Source: Dicyema japonicum (lineage: Eukaryota > Dicyemida > Rhombozoa > Dicyemidae). From it: a DNA stretch of 64,000 nt. Positions 56,710 to 64,000 of the stretch are shown one piece after another. A model generated the notes under the pieces. That model ran no database searches. It saw nothing but the letters and a program-made list of their open reading frames with translations, and was not told where the DNA came from. Both the position numbers and the translations under genes were made by a program. Position 1 is the first letter of the stretch, and each line of letters starts with the position of its first letter. The stretch spans positions 192,224-256,223 of the forward strand of contig RDEW01000004.1 of NCBI GenBank assembly GCA_011109175.1, in the 5' to 3' direction.

Positions 56710-56914
56710 TTAGCCTTTTTCACGGAGCCGTGGTATTAGCTCCGCATAGGCAGGACACACACTTTATTTAAGTAAAGAACAGTTAATTTTAACTAATCGT
56801 AGAACCAAGGAATGATCTTCACTTCTTTTTTTCTTTTTCTTGTGTGTGGGTCCTTTCTAGACAATCCAGTTCCGCAGTGAGAGTCCACTGATGACGGCGT
56901 CACTCGTCAAGCCT
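56710..56914 (-). repeat. SINE family 1, 5'-truncated copy
   Basis: Nearly identical to 5010-5205: the blocks TCCGCATAGGCAGGACAC and GTAAAGAACAGTTAATTTTA and everything through GGCGTCACTCGTCAAGCC. It stops just before the tRNA-like head, the 5' truncation expected of LINE-driven insertion. The tail hairpin (56725-56742) is shortened by three bases but keeps its GAGC/GCTC base. Confidence 0.75.
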
Positions 56915-57009
56915 AGATCACTCTTTATTAAAATAAAAATCTAATAATTTAATATTAAAACAATACAAATTATTAGATTTTTATTATAAAAGTAATTTTT
57001 CCACATTAT

Positions 57010-58437
57010 ATATTTGAGCTCCTAAAATATGGGCCAAAAAAACTTAGCGACACAATTGCAAAAACCTTAAATGCCGTCTTTGAAACTAATACCGATCTAG
57101 GACTTGGAAATGGATTATTAATACCCATACAAAAACCGAACAAATCAAAAGGACCAGTAGAAAATCTCCGCCCGATAATACTTCTGAATTCGATACGCAA
57201 GGTGCTGGCAAACATTGCACTAAGCCGGATAAAGGGTATGGCGAATCTATACCTACCAGCAAGTCAAAGTGGGTTCCGAGAAGGGAGGTCTACGGCAGAC
57301 ATTGTATGGAGCCACAGATGGCGCTGCGCAACGCACCAAAGATTCAAGAGCGCAACAACCGTGTTGGGAATAGATCTCTCCAGAGCTTTCGACTCAATAA
57401 ACAGACAGAAACTGATGAATGTGCTTGAGCAAATATTGGATGAATCGTCGGTTAGGATAATCAGACTACTACTTGCGAACACAAGACTATCTGTGAGGAC
57501 AGAAGGAGCAACTTCCCGCAGTTTCAAAACAACGATTGGGACACCCCAGGGTGATTCCCTCTCCCCTTTACTATTCACCATATACCTTGAATCTGCACTC
57601 CGCGACCTCCGTAAATGCTATATAGGATGATGTGGATTTTGTATCACGGGATGTGACCGCACTCCAACACCTGCTAGAAAATGCACCTGCGGAGCTTGAG
57701 AAATGGTTTCTCAGCGTAAATGTTAACAAAACTGAAATTACGGAAATCAAAAGAGAAGACGATATTACTCAAGAAAGATGGAGACGTACTAATAAGCTCG
57801 GCTCTCTACTAGGAGACGCTGAAGATGTACTGAGAAGGAAAACACTGGCAAATGCGGCAATGGCTAAACTGAAGAAAGGATGGCTATGGGCCAAAGGACT
57901 TGGAATTGACATCAGATGCAGGCTTTACAACGCGTTTGTGAAACCGATCCTACTGTATAACGCTGGGACATGGGGAAGTTCCTTCAACGAACTATTGAAA
58001 CTGGATTCGTTCCATAGAAGGCAACTAAGAAGCTTACTCGGAATGGAGTGGCCACGTAGAATATCAACCACTGGTATCTACAACAAGTGTATGTGTTCCT
58101 ACATCAGCAAGGATGTGATAGATGCCCGGTGGAGGCTATTTGGGCATGTACTAAGAATGAACCCGGACGCACCCGCTAACAAAGCGATGGAAGATTACTT
58201 TGACAGATGCGAAAAACCCTTCCGCGGACGACCTAGATCGACACTTCCGACAGCCCTAAACAAAGACTTAAATCGTGTGAGAAAAAATTTAAAGACGGGA
58301 GACGACCTGGACGAATTGAGATCACTCGCATTCGACAGAGGAAGATGGAAAAGACTAACTATAAATATTGTTTCTTTGAGTGTTGCACATGCGGGGCTAT
58401 AATCATTATGGCTTTCGTGAAAGTGCTTTAATAATAT
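57010..58437 (+). mobile_element. LINE family A, 5'-truncated copy with RT active-site deletion
   Basis: Starts inside the RT domain (GAGCTCCTAAAATATGGGCC equals 11008 of the long copy) and runs to the same 3' tail. It is almost identical to the long copy. A 26-bp deletion, between positions equivalent to 11616 and 11643, removes SYAD of the catalytic SYADD motif. Downstream the frame is open for 256 residues through WRLFGHVLRMNPDAPANKAM to the stop, showing the intact C-terminus of the family. Confidence 0.85.
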
Positions 58438-58624
58438 ATATTTGGCTTTTTTTAAAAGACCCTCATTTTTGGTGAGGACATCAAAATTGGAGAATTTTTG
58501 TTCCATTTCGGAGTCGGACTGTATTATTATTAATTCTCCAGTAATAGTAAGGAAAATTATTGGATTACAAAGACTTGTATTGGAAGATATTAAACAAATA
58601 TAAAATTTGTTTCCAGGCAACAGA

Positions 58625-59829
58625 ATGTCTAAGAAAGGGTAGTTTAAATTATGATAACCAAGTTTCAATCCTAAAAAGTCATATTCTCGAAGACAAAGCT
58701 GTTCCGAAAGTGGTAAACGAAAATCAACAGTTAAAATAAACAGCAATTGGCCGACTGATATTTTCGTATATAATTTATTGGATTTTAGATCCTAGACGAT
58801 GATGGAAACGACGTCACAGTAAAACCATTGCTTCACATAGATGATGGAAGTCGCAAAAAACAGACTGGATTCAATGAAAGTTCTGTAGTATGTTGATTAC
58901 TCTCAATACAGGAATCCCCGACAGAAGGATTCTCCCAGGCTTCATTCTTTATGACAGGATTAGGATCAACCCAACAATTTAGCAGGCAAAATCAAATTGT
59001 CTTAATCAATAGATCGGTGTTTCGCAAAAGTTGCATGGAAACAAGTGAATTACCTGAAGACTTATTTCAAGTATTTGAATCCACCAGCGATGAAAAACTA
59101 ATCGGTTTAATCATTGAAATAATTAAAAGAGCCGGGATCTATTTTACAACCCAGTGAATTGAGCCAAGACCTTCAAAGCGATAATTTTGAAATACGTCTG
59201 ACAATGACAGACATGTTCGACTGCATCGACATGCCAACTACCTATGTTACTCAGTTTGATGATCGGGCGGAAGAAATAAAGGCTGTGAATTACAGATACT
59301 CTAAGGTTGTAATAAACCTAAACATTAGGTTCTAAAGGTTAAAGCTGAAAACAGCGACCGATACGAGGATAAAGGGATCAATACTTTCAATGGAGTCTTG
59401 AAATCAAAAGGAACACAAACATATCCTGTTATTTTCAGTGTAATTGTTAATATTATTGTAGAATAAAGAAAATATGGCTACAGACTGGGACATTTACGAC
59501 ACCTACAATCCTCAGGAAGTTACAGAAGAAACTCCTGAAAGAAAATTAAGCAAAATATCAATTGATGATGATAAGACATCGCATGCATCTGATTATGGAA
59601 GCCGTTGATTTCATGTTAAAATCAACAGATGTTACTGACACGATCGGATTTGAGACACAAACTGATATTTTCTTTAACAAATCAGGAGTCTCTTCGGTGG
59701 TTTCTCATTCACTTTCTTCTAAGAATGAATCACAATACATCGATGTTGGGTTTACTCAATTTACCGTTAGATTAATGCATTTGAGAATACTTGTAGAGTC
59801 ATGGAAAGTTATCTCAGTCTGAATAATCA
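58625..59829 (+). CDS. DNAI4: axonemal dynein intermediate chain DNAI4/WDR78-like, 5' part
   Basis: N-terminal, non-WD half of an inner-arm dynein intermediate chain. Exon 1 is ATGTCTAAGAAAGG. Introns: 58639-58662 (24 nt), 58766-58788 (23), 58888-58911 (24), 59105-59129 (25), 59306-59328 (23), 59440-59461 (22), 59604-59628 (25) and a candidate 20-nt intron 59766-59785. Phases agree throughout without any sequence correction. Recognisable blocks: ILDDDGNDVTVKPLLHIDDG (family GNDVTP..PL), NSDRYEDKGINTFNGVLKSK, MATDWDIYDTYN and SHVTDTIGFETQTDIFF. After about 339 residues the gene stops at the N at 59830, where LINE C sequence begins. The WD-repeat half is absent from the window. The motif match is from memory but specific in order. 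Confidence 0.75.
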
Positions 59830-60420
59830 NCGGAGCGTGGCTGGATGCATTCCCGTGTTTCTCCCTGGGGACCCTTATGAACGATGACTGTATTCGGACT
59901 GCGATCGCACAACGCCTGGGAGTTGATGTTTGCGTCGAACATCAATGTCGCTGTGGATCGTCAATGCCAAAGGGCTGCACCCGCTCTCATGCAAAAGGAG
60001 TGCGGGCAGAGCACCCGCCATGCTGCTATGAACAGCATTGTCATGCGTACTCTTGAAGCTGCAGGCTTCCCGGCAGTACTGGAGCCCGTGGGATTGGACT
60101 GCGCAGACGGGAAAAGACCGAATGGTTTAACGTTCACTGAGGAAAAATCGCTCGTATGGGACTGCACTGTTGTGGATTCTTTCTCGAACTCGATGATGCT
60201 CAGCTCGGCGCAGTCTGCTGGATCGGCAGCTGATCTGGCCGAGAAAATCAAGATTAAAAAATATGGCGAAATTGGAGACCGCTACCGTTTTGTACCGGTA
60301 GCAATCGAGACGTCTGGTGCGGCCGGAAGTATTACAGCCTCTTTCCTAAAGGAAATCGTGGGAAAATTACAAGTCAATTTAATTAGAGTTCGAACATCGT
60401 ATTCTGTCAATAAAATAAAC
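59830..60420 (+). mobile_element. LINE family C C-terminal fragment, preceded by an N
   Basis: Begins abruptly after the single ambiguous base at 59830 with AWLDAFP..SLGTLMNDDCIR. It continues through the zinc motif (CRCGSSMPKG, HAAMNSIVMRTLEAAGFP) and the endonuclease-like block (GKRPNGLTF, LVWDCTVVDSFSN, YRFVPVAIETSGAAGS). It ends inside the last helix after EIVGKLQ, short of the usual C-terminus, so both ends are truncated. Confidence 0.7.
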
Positions 60421-60684
60421 TCTATGAATGTATAGAAACAACCGATACTCTAATTCACCCTAACTCATTCTCTAATACATCCTAATCCATTTTAATTCTC
60501 CCTAACCCGTTCAAGAAATTGACTTTAACCAATCCAAATCCATAAGGTCTCCCATTTTTGTCCCATACTACGTCGAACATGTTTTTGGACAAAATAATTG
60601 ATTTGGTTTTCCATAAATATGTATGATTTTATTTTTCATGCAGAAAGAGTCTAGATATTGATTTTAAACTCTGTTCCGTTATCC
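60421..60684. other. No gene seen
   Basis: Contains a run of CTAA-type short repeats (60450-60510: TCACCCTAACTC, TACATCCTAATCC, TCTCCCTAACCC) that looks like decayed simple sequence. Confidence 0.4.
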
Positions 60685-62024
60685 CTGAGGTTCCCAACCT
60701 GGGTTCCACGAAATAATTTAAGGGTTCCGCGAATTTCCAAATATTTTTATAATTGTTTTTTCAAAAGAATAATTTTTTTCAAAACGAATTAATTTAATTT
60801 GCGCGCGTCTAAATTGAGTCTTGTGACAATGCATATCTTAAAGTTCGATCGTATGAGAAAGTTATATTGCCTTTGGTTTCACATGGACTGGGAATATGGA
60901 TTGCCCACTACCACTTTGTGTTGTTTGCGGTGAAAATCTTGCGAATAGTGCTATGGCTCCAACGAAACTTAGACGTCATTTCTCCACCAAGCACCCTGAA
61001 CTTTCAAAGAAAAAATAGAATATTTTATGCGGATATTGGACCAGAATAAAGTTCAAGCATCTCGTTTTATAAAAAAATCAAAATAAACGAAAAAGCACTG
61101 CATGCTAGTTATGCTGTTTCTGAGATTACCGCTAAAATATGAAATTGCATACTCTCGTCGAAACTGTTATTTTGCCTGCATGTAAAGAAGTAGTGAAGAT
61201 AATTTTGGAGAAATTGCTGCCGCTGAGCTCGACTTAATTCCTATTTCTAAAAATTTTGTGAGCCGACGCATCAAGGATATATCTGATGACATTGCGAATA
61301 AAAAATCTGTGTTTTTAGCGCTTTAAGTGGATTAAAGTTTAGATATTACAGAAATAATGAAATTCCTTGTTATCGTTCGATACATGAACAATGAATTTAT
61401 TATTGAAGATTTTCTTTGCTGCAAAGAGTTGCTCGGAACAACAAAGGGTTATGAAATTTTCAATCATTTAAATTCATATTTTGAGGATATAAAGTTGGAT
61501 TGGAATGCGTGTGTAGGTCTCTAAACTGGTGGTGTTCCAGCAATGACTGGCAATCTAAAGGCTTTGTTTCTATTTCGAAAAATAAGAATCCGAACATTAT
61601 AAACACTCACTGTTTTCTTCATGTACGAATAATTATTTTCCACCCAAATCAGTTGAACTCTATGATTGGATGAAAAATCCTTTTGCTGAGTACTAAATAA
61701 CTGGAAACGAGCAATCATTAAAAGAAGAAGAAGAACTTGCGTTTGTTTAAAGTTACAGAACGTTAAAAATGGAATTTTTACAGCTTGATTCGTTTTGGCT
61801 GATTGTAAAAAAATAGTCTATTCTGGCAAACAAAACGTAAGAGTTTTGTTTAAGTTATCAACAGCAGAGCTATGCAAGAAACATCAACCATATCACTACT
61901 AACTAGCATTTTATTTTTTAGATTAATAAAATACTGATAATTGTTAAAAACTATATAAGGGTTCCGTATAAAATGAAAAAATGTCGATAGGTTTCCGTGC
62001 TCTCAAAAAGATTGGGAACCACTG
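60685..62024 (+). mobile_element. ZBED-like hAT transposon relic
   Basis: Ends: left CTGAGGTTCCCAACCT, right inverted CAGTGGTTCCCAATCT, 13 of 16 matching, typical of hAT termini. Inside, in mixed frames, a BED zinc finger (PLCVVCGENLANSAMAPTKL, RRHFSTKHPE) is followed by EFIIEDFLCCKEL-type and CVGL..GGVPAMTGNLKALF. The end reads FWLIVKK..SILANK, in the order found in ZBED5-like hAT transposases. Many stops; inactive. The flanking 8-mers CGTTATCC and CATAATCT match at 5 of 8 positions, so target duplication is uncertain. Confidence 0.65.
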
Positions 62025-62313
62025 CATAATCTGTTTGCAGAATTTTACAAAAGTCGATTTCAAAACAAATTTTTTCGAATACTTCACAAATATCTAAAAA
62101 TTAAAATATAACTATTGCAGATTTATCTTTAAGTCCTTTAATATGTCGCGTGCGTTACTTGCAACTATGCGCTATCTGTAATATCGATTTTTTGAATTTT
62201 TTTAAATCTATTAAAATTGTTCTTTTGGATTAAAATTTTAATTTTTAGTAAGATAAAATATTAATTTTATAGTATAAAATTAATATAAACTATTAATACT
62301 AATTTGAATTATT
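62025..62313. other. AT-rich spacer
   Basis: Very AT-rich leader between the hAT relic and the integrase-type gene. No terminal repeat identified. Confidence 0.3.
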
Positions 62314-63840
62314 ATGCCACACTTGTTTGTTAAGACATCTGTTGAATATGATAATCTCAAAATATTCCTGGAAGGAATCTTACCTTCTGATATGCCTGCA
62401 TATGCTATGTGCAGGATCTGAAAAAGTCCAAGAGCTTCATTCTTAAAAAAAGAAGAATGTATCTAAAAGACCCAGAAGGCGATAAATTGGTTATTGTTTC
62501 GGACAACGTTGAGGAAATGAAGTTTGTTGCTACTCAAATTCATGATTTAACACATTGTGGCCAAAACATCCTAGAAACATATTGTAAAAAAGATATTTTT
62601 TGTAAAAAGAGATGTTATTCGCGATGTTGTTTTCAATTGTGAGACATGTCTTTTTGCCAGAAGTCTTAAGGCATATGAAGAAAATCACACATTTGCAACT
62701 CGGCCCGATGAGAGATTTCAAATAGATTTAATCGATCTTAAAAGGTATCAATTTTTTTATATTCTCTAGGTTTAGCGAGTATAATGATGGTTATTCGTGG
62801 CTTTAATGGCTATTGATATTTATTCAAAATATGCTGTTACAAAAAGCTTAAAGAAAAAAATTGTTTTGGAAGTTGCTGACAACCTTGAGGATATATTCAT
62901 GGATTATGGACCATGTTTATATTTACGATCGGACAATGGCTCCGAGTTTAAAAACTCACATGTAACTGCAATTTGCAAGAAATATAGCATTATTCAAATT
63001 CATTCACGTCCAAACAACCCACGTAGTCAAGGTATAGATCGGACAATGGCTCCGAGTTTAAAAACTCACATGTAACTGCAATTTGCAAGAAATATAGCAT
63101 TATTCAAATTCATTCACGTCCAAACAACCCACGTAGTCAAGGTATACAATTGAATTATTTTTATTTTAGGAATTGTAGAAAGATTCAATCAGACAATCAC
63201 TCGAACTTTGTCGAAGATGTTATCGAATGATCCAAGTAAATGTTGGAAAAAAAACAGATTAAAAAAGCTGTCCAATTTTATAATCTTAGTTCAACAGGTT
63301 GTATGGCCTAATATATAAATTAGGTGACAATCCGTTTCGACGTTACAGAGGCATCAAAGGATTTAATCCAATTCTCCCTTATGTAGGCTACATTGAAAAA
63401 AATGATGAAACAGTTGTGAATGGTTTGAGAGTTAACCGAAAATTTAGAAACTCAAATTGAAACAGAGATTCGTTAAATTAATTGGAAAGGCAGGTTATCA
63501 ATTTTTTTATTATTTCATAAAATTTGACATTATGCATTGTCTATTAGATTTGAATTGTCCTTATTTCAAAAGAATGAACGGAAAAATGGGTGTTCATTGC
63601 TTAAAATACTCATTCGAAAAAATGAGGTTAGTTAATTACATTGACAATATAAATTTGCGTAAAAAAAGACCATGGGACAAATCCCTCAATAAAGTTAGGG
63701 AAATTTGAATTTCCCTACAGTGAAAAAGTGATAGTCGTAGATATATTGTTTAACAAGCGAATGACACTTCAATCAAATGATAAACATATCGAGATCGTCC
63801 ACGTGAGTCGCGTTAAAGAGCTTAAAAAGAAGTTACTTAC
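62314..63840 (+). pseudogene. Ginger/GIN-like integrase gene with micro-introns
   Basis: Integrase-type transposase. N-terminal region from ATG 62314, then an HHCC zinc domain (IHDLTHCGQ...VFNCETC) and the DDE core: FQIDLIDLKR-FSEYNDGYSW joined across a 25-nt intron (62745-62769), then LRSDNGSEFKN, then SQG-IVERFNQTITRTL joined across a 28-nt intron (63142-63169). All three acidic residues are present. One-base shifts occur at about 62405, 62598 (T-run) and 62793, and a 110-bp exact tandem duplication interrupts the core. The C-terminal part continues GFNPILPYVGYIEKNDETVV and may reach VDILFNKRMTLQSN near 63770. No gag, protease or RT is nearby, which favours a Ginger-type DNA transposon over an LTR element. 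Confidence 0.65.
62927..63146 (+). repeat. exact 110-bp tandem duplication
   Basis: Positions 62927-63036 and 63037-63146 are identical (GATCGGACAATGGC...AGTCAAGGTATA). Each unit ends in the intron donor GGTATA, so the duplicated piece is the exon end plus the first bases of the intron. Confidence 0.95.
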
Positions 63841-63849
63841 CCTTTTTTA

Positions 63850-64000
63850 TTTTTTTATTTAAGCACTTCACGAGAGCCATACTAATTATAGCCCCGCATG
63901 TGCAGCAAAAGAAACAAGGTTAGATGTCATCCTGTTCCATGCTCCCCTGTTCCTAGCCAAGGCTCTCATTTTGTCCAGGTCGTCGGCATTTTTTAGATTT
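63850..64000 (-). mobile_element. LINE family A, 3' end, runs off the window
   Basis: Minus strand: GCCGACGACCTGGACAAAAT matches the GACGACCTGGACGAATTGAG region of LINE A. HAGL then stop is followed by the tail GCGGGGCTATAATTAGTATG, CTCTCGTGAAGTGCTTAAAT. The hairpin is at 63876-63892. It is more diverged than the other two copies. Confidence 0.75.

Noticed and set aside
58195-58746. 183-residue minus-strand open frame, the longest on that strand in the region
   Set aside because: It is antisense to the LINE A 3' end and the first exons of the DNAI4-like gene, both of which have strong plus-strand evidence.
62314-63450. LTR retrotransposon or endogenous retrovirus
   Set aside because: Only integrase-type sequence is present, with host-style introns and no reverse transcriptase, protease, gag or long terminal repeats.
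1-64000. CRISPR arrays, rRNA genes, bacterial operons or origins
   Set aside because: No regular spacer arrays, no rRNA-like conserved segments and no closely packed co-directional prokaryotic genes; the spliced metazoan genes rule out a bacterial source.

Overview
The window is nuclear DNA of a small-genome animal. It is AT-rich, has no operons or bacterial signals, and holds single-copy metazoan genes for a ciliated, signalling cell: phospholipase C beta, myosin regulatory light chain, a tail-anchored PTP1B-like phosphatase, Greatwall/MASTL-like and Wee1/Myt1-like kinases, a kinesin-13-like motor, neuroguidin, CFAP99-like and axonemal dynein intermediate chain DNAI4/WDR78-like proteins. These genes are cut by extremely short introns, mostly 21-28 nt with GT..AG ends. 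Removing them restores conserved reading frames, often to an exact multiple of three. Metazoan gene content plus introns of about 25 nt fits a dicyemid mesozoan best; that assignment is an inference.

Layout. 1-3.5 kb: repeats and LINE debris. 3.6-4.4 kb: C2H2 zinc-finger gene (-). 4.6-5.7 kb: tRNA-derived SINEs. 7.5-8.7 kb: MASTL-like kinase. 9.4-12.4 kb: near full-length endonuclease/RT LINE (family A, RTE-like). 13-18 kb: LINE, hAT-like and integrase-type transposon debris. 18.3-20.3 kb: CFAP99-like (-). 21.2-21.9 kb: unrecognised CxxC gene. 23.2-24.8 kb: kinesin. 25.9-27.7 kb: pogo/Tigger transposon with TA duplication and terminal inverted repeats. 28.4-29.0 kb: myosin regulatory light chain. 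29.4-30.2 kb: long-inverted-repeat transposon. 32.4-33.2 kb: Tigger-like deletion derivative. 33.6-34.2 kb: divergent Ras-like GTPase (-). 34-38 kb: LINE and SINE debris. 38.1-39.0 kb: Wee1/Myt1-like kinase. 39.5-40.9 kb: phosphatase. 41.9-42.7 kb: neuroguidin. 44.5-47.6 kb: LINE fragments, one with a 2A-like motif. 48-51.6 kb: PLC beta (-). 51.8-54.3 kb: LINE of a second class (PHD finger, RT, PD-(D/E)XK-like endonuclease; family C). 55.9-58.4 kb: LINE B, SINE and LINE A copies. 58.6-59.8 kb: 5' part of DNAI4, cut off at an N. 59.8-62.0 kb: LINE C fragment and ZBED-like hAT relic. 62.3-63.8 kb: Ginger/GIN-like integrase element. 63.85 kb to the edge: third LINE A copy (-).

Two themes stand out. 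First, the micro-introns are used by host genes and also by resident DNA transposons (pogo and integrase-type). Second, a tRNA-derived SINE shares its 3' tail, including a small hairpin, with LINE A, so the window shows both halves of a LINE/SINE partnership. Many apparent frameshifts sit on homopolymer runs in otherwise constrained genes (three in the myosin light chain alone). This suggests base-level assembly errors, and some elements called broken may be intact in the animal.
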